NCBI GenBank assembly: GCA_035771165.1
Contig: JAWNZC010000265.1
Span: forward strand, 660,001-724,000
Direction: 5' to 3'
From: Paragorgia papillata
Lineage: Eukaryota > Cnidaria > Anthozoa > Scleralcyonacea > Coralliidae
DNA: 64,000 nucleotides
The translations under genes were made by a program, and so were the position numbers. Below the pieces are notes generated by a model that did no database searches, was not told the DNA's origin, and was given only the letters and a program-made list of their open reading frames with translations. How positions within the stretch are numbered: position 1 is the stretch's first letter; each line of letters starts with the position of its first letter. Below, one piece after another: positions 21,350 to 33,386 of the stretch.

Positions 21350-23580
21350 AGATGCTGTTAAAATTAAATGCATATTGTGTATTATACTTCAGTGAAAACA
21401 AAACGATCTAGTTTTCTCGAATTAAATTTTTTTTCACAGGTTGGCCTTTTCAGAACATAGAGGCAAAAGACGCATGGTATTAAAAACACATCCATTTTGA
21501 TCTTTTTTTAAACAGTGCTTTGTGGCAACAGCAATCTGCATCTAATTCTATAAACAACGTCGGCCATCAATAAGAATTGCTGAAAACTGAGAGCTGTTTT
21601 CCAAAATATTACCAAGCCAAACGTGTTAGAAATAAAGTATAGTAAAAACGAAGCATTTCTCAATGACAGAAACACGTTCCACTATGATCGTAATTTGATG
21701 ATAAACACGGACTCTTTTTCTTTAGTCGCAAATAACAAAATCTTTGAGATAAACTGTTCACAATATTGGTTTCAACTGTTCTGCGAAAAATAATGTTCGT
21801 ATGCAAACGGTTATGTAAATCAAAGTCCAGTGTTCACTTATGACAGTCACAACTCAGGTTTGTGTTGCTATAGTTTCCAAATTCCAATCCAGTGCAGTCA
21901 ACGTCTCACGCTTGACAAATTCGTTGTAGCAATAATTAGTGCAGTCTGGAATAAATCGTTGAAACTTGGTTTCTGGAACAACATTAAGAAGCAGACGAAA
22001 TAGATGCAAAACTTGGCAGTGTTGTATGTCCATCACGTAACGTTACCCATGTCAGACAGCAAGTCAATTTTGTAAGGTTTCATTTGTTTGCTTGCTATAA
22101 TTTAACCCAAGAAAAATCGATTATATTAACATTGTCCATTTTTACGACAGAACGACGCCTGAAACACGAACAAATCCATGATGATAAAGTCCTTAGAACT
22201 TTCTCTCAAACCAATACATTTCAAAGAACCAGCTTTCATAGCTGAATGGATTGAACAATTCAATAAAGTTGTTACAGAGTTCGAGCTAGTTGCTTTCCTC
22301 TTCGTAGTAAAGGCGTTCGATTCGTCAGTATTAGACAACTTTTCTTAATGTCGTAATCAAAGCAAGATACACAAGTAGCTGCATAGCAACTCTTATCTTA
22401 TTCATCCCAGTAACGTTGGCTTGAATTTCTTTTCTGTAAGTTCTGAAGTTTTCCTGGAAGTTTCTATTATTGTTCTCTTCACACTATCACACTATCACAA
22501 ACAAAGACTTGGGAATGACAGCGTATGTTTCTAACACCAATACGGCTTTCATAACTGAATGGATCTATACAATTCAAGTTGTTATAGAGTTTAAGCCAGT
22601 TGCTTTCTTCCTTGAAGTAAAAGCGTTGCAACTCGTCAGTATTAGAAAACTGTTCATGATGTCGTATAATCAAATGGAGATCCACACAGCTGCATAGTAA
22701 ATCTTATCGTATTCATCATCCCAGTAACCTTGGCTTGAATTTCTTTTCTACAAGTTCCTGACAGTTGCTGTTATTGTTCTCTTTACACTATCACAAAGAA
22801 AGTCTTGGGAATGACAGAGTATATTTTTAACGGCAATATGGCTTGGTTTGAATTCAAAAAACAGCTCAGTCTCAAATAACCACGACCAGCGAAAAGAAAA
22901 TATCACGGAGATGTCGCTTAAAGTTCAGATGCAGTTAGCTTAATGGTGCACGAATTACAGCAGAAGAAAAGACAAGGAATAATAAAACAAATGTTTCTAG
23001 GAATAAGGTCAAAGTATTTCGAAGTTCAAATACTACAAGTGTGTATAACACTAAACTATGCGCTTATGCACTTAGTAAATTAAAAAAATACAAAACAATG
23101 CACACTCTAAATAAAGGTAACCTTTTTTAATTAACAGTGTGTTTAAAGGTGAATAATAGTCCGTAGTGCGTATGATCCGCCATCTTTGTTTTGTGAGTCT
23201 CACAAACAAGACATTCGTAGATAATTACATGAAGTACTCAGCTCAGTGTAAACTGTTCAAATGTTCGGAGCAATACGGCAGAAAACCAAGCGATTCGGCG
23301 AGGATATCCCTTCGGATTTCTTCTATTTCTTCTGAAAATGTTTTGTTTTGGGTACAAGTAGTGAAGAGGAAAAAGAAAAGCTTATAATCTTGAATAAGGT
23401 ATCAGTATATTTTTAGTGAATGGCGATGTAAATATTAGTTTCGTACATGCGCAGTACGGACTGTTAATCACCTTTCACCCTACGAGTGAATGAGTTGAAC
23501 TTGTTTGGATTGTGCATTGGTTTGTATTTTAGAAACACTATAGATGTTCCTGAAAAGGCAACCTCTTTTAAAGATCACAG
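21350..23580. repeat. Gene-poor stretch with an old 310-bp tandem duplication
   Basis: Around 22190-22480 and 22500-22790 two diverged copies share TTTCATA(G/A)CTGAATGGAT, CGTCAGTATTAGA and CTTGGCTTGAATTTCTTTTC, with a start of a third copy at about 22790. No exon is recognised. The rest of 21350-23580 shows nothing I can name. Confidence 0.65.
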
Positions 23581-23589
23581 TTAAAAAAG

Positions 23590-23995
23590 TATATATCTAT
23601 GAAGCAAAATTAAGTTTGTCTTATTTCAAAGAACATTTAAAATAAAGTGGCAACTTTTGCAGTTTTTCGTTTCCTCACACGTGCATATTGAGTTATCAGA
23701 AAAGGTTGTATCTTTGCTATTATCAAATATAATCTTTTAAAAATTGTACATGTTTGGTGTTATGAAAGAAACACATCCACATGCTTCTTTCGAATTAATT
23801 TAGTTTGAGAATAGCAAAGATACCTTCTCTGAATACTCATTATGCACGCGTGACGTCAATATGTTTAATTTGCAAATCAAACAAACTGAAATATCTCAAC
23901 AACGAAGCAAAAAACCCCCAAAAAACTCTAAGTCTTCTTTGAAATAAAACAGTATAAGACAAGTAAGACAACTCAATTTTCGCTTCATAGGCACT
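23590..23995. mobile_element. Fold-back element 2 family, solo copy
   Basis: The left end has TCTATGAAGCAAAATTAAGT and the right end the inverted AATTTTCGCTTCATAGGCAC. The inner part has the family's CAGTTTTTCGTTTCCT and GAAACACATCCACATGC. It matches the intact arms in copies A and B. Confidence 0.8.
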
Positions 23996-24062
23996 TTAAA
24001 AAACCTTTCTCGACGCTAACATTTCAAAGTACATTTTGCTTTCACAGTTCACGTGTTCTACA

Positions 24063-24690
24063 CAATTTTGCATTTTTAAGCAACAGTTTACACAACAATA
24101 TTAATAACAAAACTAAAATCACACAATACAACTGTTCAACATGTACAAGTCCATGCAGTACTTCTCTTCAGACTATACTTGACCCCGAAACTAAAATAAT
24201 ATACCAATTACGTCTAAACACCGATTAATGTCCCCTAAAACTAACCGCACTTTCAGGTAAAAAATTTAGAGCAATTTTGCATTTTTGAGCCACAGTATAA
24301 TAGCAATATTAATAACAAAACTAAAATCACACTTCCTACATACAACTGCTTCACAAGCCATGTAGTACTTCTCTTCAGACTATACTTGACCCCGAAACTA
24401 AAATAATATACCAATTACCTCTAAACACCGATTAATGTCCCCTAAAACTAACCGCACTTTCAGGTCAAAAATTTAGAGCAATTTTGCATTTTTGAGCCAC
24501 AGTATAATAGCAATATTAATAACAAAACTAAAATCACACTTCCTACATACAACTGCTTCACAAGACCATGTAGTACTTCCGTTAAGATTATACTTAACCC
24601 AAAACTAAAATAATATACCAATTACCTCTACACACCGATTAATGTCTCCTAAAACTAACTGCACTTTCAGGTCAAAAATTGTGAGCATTA
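24063..24690. repeat. 207-bp tandem repeat, three copies
   Basis: CCGCACTTTCAGGT recurs at about 24245, 24452 and 24660. Each unit also holds CACACTTCCTACATACAAC and CCAATTACCTCTAAACACCG. It lies about 600 bp downstream (3') of TPR-CHAT gene 1. The short GTTCATGTTCA repeat at 24720-24790 follows it. Confidence 0.85.
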
Positions 24691-24790
24691 TAAGTGCATC
24701 AATTTACATTGGTGGTCAGTTTAGTTCATGTTCATATTCACATTGACGTTCACGTTCAAGTTCATGCGCATGTTTATGTTCATGTTCAAA

Positions 24791-25296
24791 AAAACTACAA
24801 ACAGCCTAAAAACTGAATTCGTTACAATAAAGATTAAGCTGGTCGGTTATTCTATCTAATACCGTCCAATACATTATTCCTAACCTGCCATCTTTCATTT
24901 GAGTATTTATTAAGCTTGGCACTGGGTTACTTTCTCTCACAAACTGAATAGAAATATCTGCTCAAAAACAACAGCAGTCTCTATAGGTTTACGTGCACTT
25001 GGCTAATGCGGAAAATTAGTAATACATTACTTGAGACAAAATAACATCACAAAACTACGCTAAACATCAAGATATCCACGGAATCAAATTGCGTAAGCGC
25101 ACAAGTACTCTCATTTTCTTACTAGCTTTTTTACATATCTCTATGATGCTGCTGCTACATATAATTTATATTCTAATTTCTGCCTCAGATTCTGGTATAA
25201 ATTCATAATTTATTCTGCTAGACCAATGGCATAATTTAAAAGGAAACTCATCTTTTGCACAACCCAAACATTTTTTGAGACGCTATAAGATTTCAA
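24791..25296 (-). other. 3' flank / presumed 3' UTR of TPR-CHAT gene 1
   Basis: AT-rich sequence after the stop codon. No unique polyadenylation site is assigned with confidence. Confidence 0.4.
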
Positions 25297-28200
25297 TTAG
25301 AAACTAATTTCTCGGGATCTCCTTTTTATCTCCTCGATATCTTCTCGACTGAACCTAACGTCTTTGCCAAAGATCGTAAAAGGAGCCCAAATAGAAAACA
25401 AACGATAGAAACCCGTTTGATGACGTTGGAACACATTCATTGTTGTTTTCAAAGCCTCGCAAACCGACACTTCTTTCAGAAGTTCGTCGTAGAATTTTTC
25501 CATGAACAATTTTGTGCCTTCGTCATGAATTCGCCACAATGTGGCAAGGACGGACTGGGCACCTGCCGCAAGAAATGAACGAGCTAAGCCTATGACTCCT
25601 TCTGAAGAAATTTTACCTCTGCCTGTGGTACAACAACATAGGACAACCAAGCGAGCTTTTATATCCATACTAATGATGTCTCTTTCCTGAAGAAGATAGA
25701 ATTTTTCATTCGGTAAATCAAAGCCTTGCTCTATCCATCCTGGATTTGGCGAAAGATAGATCTCCCCGCGCAATTTGTCACCATGTGCCGCAATGTGAAT
25801 AATGCTAGAATCAGAAATACGGTTTAAAACTCGGCTTTTGATCGCTTCGCATCCTGTTAAAGGTCTTGCATCAAAATGCGAAGCAAGAATAGTGACTTCT
25901 TCTGTAGCACCAGGAAGTGAAGGAATATCGAGTATCTCCCCCTCAAAGCTTACGCTACCTACCGTAGGATTACCAACAAACAACGCCGGACCCAGACTGG
26001 CCGATTCACTGACCAGCATACGCGAGTAGAGAGTGTGTAAAGATGGCGTAATCTGAATGCTATACTTTTCCGATAAGTAAAAACCGTTTTCGTCCAACAA
26101 CGCAGAAAAGGGCGCAAAAAATAAGAAATCATCAGGAATAATAACAAGTTTAGTGCCTTTGATAAATTCTTGAATTGGACGAATTAGTGCCATAAAAATA
26201 TTTCGCAAATGTTCCGAACTATCAGAACCACCTTCGTTCATGTTTGCCTTGTCAACGTTCAAACTTTCTAGAGTTTTAGATTCCGATTTTTTCTTTTCAA
26301 TTTCAACAGCCAAATCATAACGCTGAGCTACTTTTTCAAGATCCTGTTTTGAACGAGCTGATGCTTCGTTTCGAAAAACTCTATTCCTTGGATTGGATTC
26401 TTGAAGTAGCAACTTCTCAACGTCAATTTCCAGCACGTCACGCCTAGTATGAAAGAAGGAAGACCTTCTATCAATAGTTAAGTGAAAAGTGTTCAGCAAT
26501 TTAGAAATATTCGTATGAATGTAATCTTTGCTCGATAACGTATCAGTTGGGATACTGATATTTACCTTACCATGATCACAATTTAAAACCCAAACGTTGA
26601 GAATTCCCTTGTAATCAAATGAGTAGTATAACACGGTAACACATTTTTTCTCAAGCTGTATAGCTTTTGCAATATCACTGATGTGATCTTTTTCCTTTTC
26701 GTTGTCTATTGCTTGCCAGGTCTTACGTGCATAGTCGGCTATATTCGAACGTTTCTCTATAGAAATTTGAAGTGTTTTGGCCTTGCCTAGATCAGCAACT
26801 AATAACGCCGCTTCAAAACGTTCAAGAGAAATGAAGCAACACATGAGCATGAGGTATGACGTGTCGTATTTATTTGTAAATGATGTTCGATTTTCGTCGA
26901 CAATTAAATTTAAAAAAATGCTATCATAGCACTCGATCGATTTTCTGATATATGAGATAGATCGCTTCAAAGGTTCGAGACCTGATCGTAGCTGAAATAG
27001 GTATATAAAATAATAACATTGGCCAAGGCCTGCAAGACAATAACTCTCATTCTTTCGATTTCTTATCAAACTACTAATTTCAATACCTTTCTCATAGTAC
27101 GGAATAGCTTCTTCAAGCTTGAACAACTTTACATAAATAATCCCCAAACGGCCATTGTTATATGCTATGCCTGACTGGTCTCCTATTTCATCGCTCAATG
27201 CTAAACTTCTCTTGCAACAGTCAATAGCTTTCTCTAGCCGTCGCATCCATAAATAGGCCTCTGCCATATTTCCAATTATCGTTGCTATTTCATACTGATC
27301 AACTATGCTAGTTCCAATAGCCAGTGCTTTCTCAAAATATTCTATAGCCTTCTCATCTTTCTCAGAATCTAGATATGCAATGCCGAGGTTTGCATTACTG
27401 CGTGCCATTTCCATCCGATTGCCTATTTCAGTGCTAATTTCTAGTGCCTTCTTGTAATAAAAAATGGCTTTCTCATATCGTTGCAACTCAACATAAGCGT
27501 CTCCCAAATCTCTACAATAAGTTGCTTGTCCTGATTTATCATTCACACTACCGCTTATTCTTATGGCTATTTCCGAATGAGTAATGGCCTTTTCATATTC
27601 TCCTACGGAACGATAGGTAACCCCCAAATTTGAATTGTCACGTGCTATTTCTGACTGATTTCCTATTTCAGTGCTAATTGCTATAGATTTCTTGAAACAT
27701 TCCATAGCTTTCTCGGGTTGGTTCGTAGTTAAAAAGAGACGTCCCAAAGCTCCATTGATGCTAGCTATTCCTAACTGATCTCCCATTTCAGTGTACATTG
27801 CTAGACTGCTATTGAAATGTCTACTAGCTTCCTCATACTGCCTAACAGATACATAGACATCCCCCAAACTTTTATTGGTAGATGCTATTCCTTTCGAGTT
27901 CCCCAATTTAGTGTACATGTCTAGACTCTTTTTATAATAATAAATGCCTTCCTCAAATTTCTTTAGGATGTAATACACAACGGCCAAAAATTCATTGCTG
28001 ATTGCTATTCCTTCCTGATTCTCTATTTTAGTGTACATGTCTAGACTCTTCTTAAAATAATCAATGCCTTTCGTATATTGCCCAAGTAATGGGCCAAACA
28101 CACCGCCCAAATATGCACTGCTGCTCGCTATTCCTCCCCACTTCTCTAGTTTAGTGTACATGTCTAGACTCTTCTTAAAATAACAGATGCATTTCTCATT

Positions 28201-29007
28201 TTGGCCTAATTTGCAATACACACGACCCAAGTATTCATTGTTGTTTGCTATTCCTTCCTGATTCTTTATTTTAGTGTACATGTCTAAACTCTTCTCAAAA
28301 TAATTAAGGCTTTCCTCATAATTCGCTAATATAAAATACGCACGACCCAAATTTTGATTACTAGCTGCTATTGCTGACTGATTCCCTATTTTAACGCTCG
28401 CTGTCAGACATTCATTGAAATACATAATAGCTTTCTCGTACTGCGCCATACTTAAATACACACATGCCAAACAAAAATTACATTTGACAATTCCTGATTG
28501 ATATCCTAATTCTGTACTGATTGCAAGTGCTTTCTCACAATACTGGATACCTTTATTGTTATCACTCGAGCGCAAATATGCTTCTCCATCAATTTCGCAG
28601 CGCGTATATTCGCCTAATTTGGTTTCAAGCTCATTTGCAATCTTTTCTGGTTGTAATTCATGTTTTATGGCTTCACTATAGGGTACAAGACATTCCATTG
28701 TAGCTAGTAAAGATTCCTGCAACAGAAACAATGCTAATCTTGATCGGTTTTCAATGCTAAACTTCTTTAACAATTCCTCAAAAACAAGACGATACATGTA
28801 CTTCTGCATTTCTTCGTATGCAGTTTTCCTATCACATTTACTGGTAATCTCAGATAATATTTGTTTTAGTATTTTGTTACCATGAAGTAGATCGGCTGAT
28901 CTATCTGCCATGTACGGAAAGTCTTGAAGCCTTCCATTTTCTAATAAGACTTTGGCTGTCTCAAGAACAAACCTCGCAATTGTTGATTCCTCTCCCGCTT
29001 GAAGTAT
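25297..29007 (-). CDS. TPR-CHAT protein, gene 1 (main exon, intact)
   Basis: A single 3.7-kb exon. The first internal ATG is at 28911 (1204 residues), but the frame stays open 32 codons further to an acceptor (TTACATTTAG) at 29008, so the exon probably starts at 29007 in phase 0 and joins the leader exon at 33192-33242. Numbered from 28911: a helical N-terminus (1-104); 13-14 TPR repeats of about 40 residues (105-680) with the pattern YEKAIxYYxKSLxxxTxIGNQxGIAxxNxxLG; the pre-CHAT helix 'ALLVADLGKAKTLQ'; a charged linker; then a CHAT domain (about 901-1190). 'IIHIAAHGD' carries His1043 and 'LVVLCCCTTGRG' carries Cys1094, aligned with the catalytic dyad of CHAT/separase-type clan CD proteases. 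TPRs normally bind partner proteins; CHAT is a protease fold. Substrate and role are unknown. Confidence 0.93.
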   Translation of the reverse strand: MLQAGEESTIARFVLETAKVLLENGRLQDFPYMADRSADLLHGNKILKQILSEITSKCDRKTAYEEMQKYMYRLVFEELLKKFSIENRSRLALFLLQESLLATMECLVPYSEAIKHELQPEKIANELETKLGEYTRCEIDGEAYLRSSDNNKGIQYCEKALAISTELGYQSGIVKCNFCLACVYLSMAQYEKAIMYFNECLTASVKIGNQSAIAASNQNLGRAYFILANYEESLNYFEKSLDMYTKIKNQEGIANNNEYLGRVYCKLGQNEKCICYFKKSLDMYTKLEKWGGIASSSAYLGGVFGPLLGQYTKGIDYFKKSLDMYTKIENQEGIAISNEFLAVVYYILKKFEEGIYYYKKSLDMYTKLGNSKGIASTNKSLGDVYVSVRQYEEASRHFNSSLAMYTEMGDQLGIASINGALGRLFLTTNQPEKAMECFKKSIAISTEIGNQSEIARDNSNLGVTYRSVGEYEKAITHSEIAIRISGSVNDKSGQATYCRDLGDAYVELQRYEKAIFYYKKALEISTEIGNRMEMARSNANLGIAYLDSEKDEKAIEYFEKALAIGTSIVDQYEIATIIGNMAEAYLWMRRLEKAIDCCKRSLALSDEIGDQSGIAYNNGRLGIIYVKLFKLEEAIPYYEKGIEISSLIRNRKNESYCLAGLGQCYYFIYLFQLRSGLEPLKRSISYIRKSIECYDSIFLNLIVDENRTSFTNKYDTSYLMLMCCFISLERFEAALLVADLGKAKTLQISIEKRSNIADYARKTWQAIDNEKEKDHISDIAKAIQLEKKCVTVLYYSFDYKGILNVWVLNCDHGKVNISIPTDTLSSKDYIHTNISKLLNTFHLTIDRRSSFFHTRRDVLEIDVEKLLLQESNPRNRVFRNEASARSKQDLEKVAQRYDLAVEIEKKKSESKTLESLNVDKANMNEGGSDSSEHLRNIFMALIRPIQEFIKGTKLVIIPDDFLFFAPFSALLDENGFYLSEKYSIQITPSLHTLYSRMLVSESASLGPALFVGNPTVGSVSFEGEILDIPSLPGATEEVTILASHFDARPLTGCEAIKSRVLNRISDSSIIHIAAHGDKLRGEIYLSPNPGWIEQGFDLPNEKFYLLQERDIISMDIKARLVVLCCCTTGRGKISSEGVIGLARSFLAAGAQSVLATLWRIHDEGTKLFMEKFYDELLKEVSVCEALKTTMNVFQRHQTGFYRLFSIWAPFTIFGKDVRFSREDIEEIKRRSREISF

Positions 29008-29017
29008 CTAAATGTAA

Positions 29018-29110
29018 GTTAACAAGACACCTGGGTCAGGTGTTCACTCGGGCTACTGGAAAGTGCAGAGGTCTCTATAACGCGCGAGCAAAGAGGTGGG
29101 AGTGGGCCGA
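29018..29110. repeat. Shared 90-bp block next to the gene 1 acceptor
   Basis: ACACCTGGGTCAGGTGTTCA, CTCGGGCTACTGGAAAGTGC and CGAGCAAAGAGGTGGGAG also occur, inverted, at 36385-36480, the right end of an insertion in copy B. It starts about 10 bp upstream of the splice acceptor of the TPR-CHAT exon, so an element end may supply part of that intron end. Confidence 0.7.
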
Positions 29111-29280
29111 GGAAGATCAGATCGAATGATAAATGTTAAACTTACAAATCAAACAACCTCAAATATCTCAAAGAAAAAGAGAAAAAGCTTGCAATTGATT
29201 GGTCGATCCTGACCACTCGGGAACCAATCAGCTTTTGCATCCTTAATGTGTACGGACGACGGACCAGAAAACAAACCCAG

Positions 29281-29435
29281 CCATATAATAATTAACAATT
29301 ATTGGACGAGGTTGAACATGATATCAAGAATTATCAAGGTCGAGGTTTGTATTGGCCGAGGAGGATAAACAAACCGAGGCCATAATTCTTGATTCAATGC
29401 GATAACCGAGTCCAATAATTGTTTTATTATACAAC
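29281..29435. mobile_element. Hairpin MITE, about 150 bp
   Basis: The arms ATAATAATTAACAATTATTGG and ...CCAATAATTGTTTTATTATA are inverted copies, with further pairing of GAATTATCAAGG and GGCCATAATTC. It lies in the gene 1 intron. Confidence 0.7.
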
Positions 29436-29873
29436 ACAACAACAACAACTTTATTTAGCATTATCATGTAACAAAAGAAAAAACGAAGTGCAGGCCAACT
29501 GTAATAACCATAGGGGCCAATCGAGACAGTTGGCCATTAAAAAGTACAATATATAAAAAATCCAGAGTAGCGTAAAGAGATAGAGTTGACAAATTAATAC
29601 AATACAATTACAATAATAGTAGCTCAACTAATTACTACAAAATACAGAACAATACACACTAAACAATAACCCTATTTCCAGTTTAACATGAGCTATTACT
29701 ACCCTTACTACAATTCATCATGGAGGCCAGAACACTTTCACGCACAACGTCCGCAAGGGTAGTCTATTATTAACGACAATTTGCTGCCACCATTTTCAGC
29801 TCTCAATAGTGACGACAATTAGTCATTGTATCCATAAATTATTTATTTGTTGTTTTAATTTGCGTTTAAAAGA

Positions 29874-30515
29874 TAAGGGCCTGTTTATATGGAGCGGAGT
29901 TACCCGGCAAACCGACTTGCTCGCCATGTATAGAAATTCAATGCTATCCCGGCAGAGTGTTTACATGAGACAGGCGGGTAACCCGGCTAGCCGAGATCCC
30001 GGCAAAACAGCTGAGATCTCGGCATGACGGGATGAAAATATTCCCATATAAACACTCTCTTGCCAGGTAACTCGGCTACCCGAGTTGAATTCGTCACAAC
30101 AGCGCACGCGCCACTTATCAAGACAATAGGAAACTGGGCGGCTTTGCCAGCGAGTAACTCGTCTCATATAAACACTCATCTTTTTTCAACTCGGATTGCC
30201 AGGTAACTCGCCTAGCTGGGTAACTCGGCTCCATATAAACACTCATCTTTTTTCAACTTGACTTGCCAGGTAACTCCCCTAGCCGGGTAACTCGTCTCAT
30301 ATAAACACTCATCTTTTTTCAACTCGGCTTGCCAGGTAACTCGCCTAGCTGGGTAACTCGTCTCATATAAACACTCATCTTTTTTCAACTCAACTTGCCA
30401 GGTAACTCACCTAGCTGGGTAACTCGTCTCATATAAACACTCATCTTTTTTCAACTCAACTTGCCAGGTAACTCGCCTAGTTGGGTAACTCGGCTCCATA
30501 TAATAAGGGCCCTAA
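29874..30515. mobile_element. PIF/Harbinger-like MITE with 68-bp array (copy B)
   Basis: The same element as at 8321-9548, with TAA on both sides (29874-29876 and 30513-30515). It is only 636 bp long because it has about 6 array units. The right terminus is mutated (ATATAATAAGGGCCC). Confidence 0.82.
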
Positions 30516-31150
30516 GAGACTTACGTAATTCGTCAATTGCATTCCAAGTTTTTGGTATTAAATTTTCCATAGTTGGTACGAGCTTGGGGAAGAGAAAAAG
30601 TAGATTTAGTAGCTAAGCGTGTTCTATAGTGATGCCTGGTATTAACCGAAGTAAAAAAATCATTAAAATTGTTAGGAAGATTGCCATTGTTGAACTGATG
30701 CATAAATAATGCAGTATTAAAATAAACAATATCAGTCAATTTCAGCAAGTTCAGTCTCTTAAAAAGAGGTGAAGTGTGTGCCCAAAAATCAGAAAAAATA
30801 ATAATTCTAATAGCTTTGTTTTGTAAAATCACTAATGGTAGGATGTTTGATTTATATGTGTTTCCCCAAATCAAGACCTCGTACGAGAGAAAAGGGAAGA
30901 TAACAGAATAGTATAATTGTACTAGAATTTTGATATAGGAACAAAATGTCGGAGTTTCGACAAGACTCCCGATACTTCTTGATATTTTTTTTGACAATTC
31001 ATAAATATGATCCTTCCAATTTAGATGGCCATCCATGATAACCCCTAATACTTAATGCTCCTCTTTTCTTCTAATGTTTTATTATTAATTTTAAAGTTTA
31101 TTGAATAATGAATTTTCTTTTGAGGAAAGTGAAGATGACTCTTATACAAC
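30516..31150 (-). mobile_element. LINE reverse-transcriptase 3' fragment (copy B)
   Basis: The counterpart of 9552-10200, with 'DGHLNWKDHIYELSKKISRS', 'LVQLYYSVIFPFLSYEVL' and 'HHYRTRLATKSTFSLPQ'. The middle differs by a small indel. Dead fragment. Confidence 0.82.
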
Positions 31151-31760
31151 AAACTGAAAGGTCAGGAAGGACGTGCATCTTCTAACAACAAAAACCTGAA
31201 AAGTAGTTCGTTCGTAAACAACAAAACGACAGTTAAAGAATGTCAACAACGTTTCAATACTAAAATAGAAGAGATCGAAAGTGTGAGAAATACGTACCAA
31301 AGTAACGATGAAAATTCACTTCCAAACTTTCTTTTAAACAGTTTGGTTTTTCTTTTCAAATCCATCTTTCATGGTTCTGCCACCACCATGTTTGTTGTCA
31401 CGCGAGCAATATAATTATAAAATATTTTTTCATTTTTTGATATGTTTCTCTGCCTCCACATGCACTTAAAACGTTTGCTGACTGTATGAGCTACACAATA
31501 ATGTTAGCTAAAATGAAGAAGTTTTGAGTGGGGAACCAAAACGAAAATGTTGTTTAAACACGAGCAAGTTTTCCATTGATTACTGTAACTATGGCGGATT
31601 CAACATTTTTGTAGCAAATCTACCTTCATAATTATCTCTTTATTTATTTTTGATGTTCCTCGGCTCGACCCTCAAATGCTCAGAAAAAGTTTCTTGATTC
31701 TATAAGCTACACAATAATGCTAAAATAAGGAAGTTTTGAGCGGTCCCCCAAAAAATTCTA

Positions 31761-33144
31761 GTGCCTATATGAAACAAAATCTTTTACGATTGTTTTTTGA
31801 AGAACACTAAAAATAATGAAAAATGGCTTTTACATGACTTTAATATCTTATTCCATTCTTGACTTATCACATATAATGGGATTTTGAGCTATGACATCAC
31901 TTGCATGGGGAACACAAGGCATATCTTCAGAATAATTTGATTAATTCGGCTGAAACTTTGCAGACGTAGTCTACTGACAAAAGTAAGCATTTCTATTGTT
32001 TTTTTGCTGTTGCTGTGGTAACATATTAGTTTCCAGGCCTCTCTCTTTCTTTATTTAATTCATTGTTTTCAACCAGATGTAAAGGGATATTTCAAGTTTT
32101 AACCAGTTGGTGTACTTTCCTTCTAATTCGTATAGGTAATAGCATGGCTTCGAGTGCAATTTGGAAAAAAATATGCACGAGTGAGTTTTTCAAAGACTAT
32201 CAAAATTGCACGAGTCCGAAGGACGAGTGCTATTTGAGGTCTTTGAAGAACTCACGAGTGCATATTTTTCCAAAATTGCACTCGAAACCATGCTATTACT
32301 TATTAATAATATACATGAAATGTTAGACAAATATTCTTCCAGCTACAAAGTTTACATACCACTCATTGCTCCACTTCTTGAAGCATAAATGGTTAAAAAC
32401 TGCTTCACTTTGTTCACTAAATATGTAAAACGTTTTACTCATAGCATCTAACCTCTTCTAGTCTTCTTGCAGGAACTTTAATGACAATATTATTATTAAA
32501 GCAAAACTCACTCTGTATTTCATCAAAATGTTCTTCGACAACTCTATGTTTTGGTCACCATATTGGATTTTCTCGTGAGGAAAAACCATCCTTCAAAATC
32601 CACATAAGCATTTCATTGGCTTTCTGGTAGTTTATTACTGTAGCCAATCAGAATGGTTAATACTCATTGAAATTTGCACTGTATTACACCTTTTCTGCAC
32701 TGTATTACATTGGAATTGCACTCCTCTCAACCAATCAAGATGCAGTAATTTTGTCATGTATATTATTAGCAGTGTAACAAGACAGTTTAAAATAAACAAT
32801 GATATTTGTGGTGATGTAAAATGTGAAATTATGTTCTTAGACTGAGGTGGCCTAGAAACTAATTTGTTACCATAGTGACCACAGAAGAACAATAGAAATG
32901 TTTAGTGTTATTGCTTGACAAAGTCAGCAAAGTTTCAGCCAAATTAATCAAATTATTCTGAAGATATGCGTTGTATTGCCTTTTGCTTCAACACCATGCA
33001 AAGCTAATGACATCATAACTCAAAATCGCATTGTGTGAAATAACTCCAGAACAGAATAAGATCTGAAAGCCATGTAAAAACCATATTTCATTATTTTTGC
33101 TGTTCTTCATAAGACAATCATAAAAAAATTTGTTTCATAGGCAC
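31761..33144. mobile_element. Fold-back element 1 (copy B) with a longer loop
   Basis: The termini GTGCCTATATGAAAC and GTTTCATAGGCAC bound arms that match copy A. The loop has an extra part containing its own hairpin at about 32150-32300 (CGAGTGCAATTTGGAAAA and its complement, and GAGTGAGTTTTTCAAAGAC paired with GTCTTTGAAGAACTC). Confidence 0.83.
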
Positions 33145-33191
33145 TTTTCATCAAAAATATGTGACAAAAAATTCTTCTATTAATTACTTAC

Positions 33192-33242
33192 TTGTCCATC
33201 TTGAGATTCCTGAGAAACATTTGTTTCTTGAGCTGATGCCAT
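33192..33242 (-). CDS. Leader coding exon of TPR-CHAT gene 1
   Basis: ATG at 33242 opens MASAQETNVSQESQDGQ and the exon ends at a consensus GTAAGT donor in phase 0. The TPR-CHAT exon at 29007 also starts in phase 0, and no stop intervenes in the predicted join, so the protein would be about 1253 residues with a 4.2-kb intron. A pyrimidine-rich acceptor region precedes the ATG by about 35 bp. Gene 2 has an equivalent exon at 49616-49663 with the same 'MAS(A/P)QE' start. The leader is short, Ser/Gln-rich and hydrophilic, so not a signal peptide. The splice link is inferred. Confidence 0.65.
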
Positions 33243-33386
33243 TTTTTTGCAATCCAAACTTTCTAGATTTTCTAAAAAAAAATTTTAAAAAAAATCTATT
33301 TTTTTTGGAAAAAAAACCCCAAAATTATATACGAATGTCATTTAATACAGATATAAAATGAATTGAAAATTTTTTTTATGAAAGAA

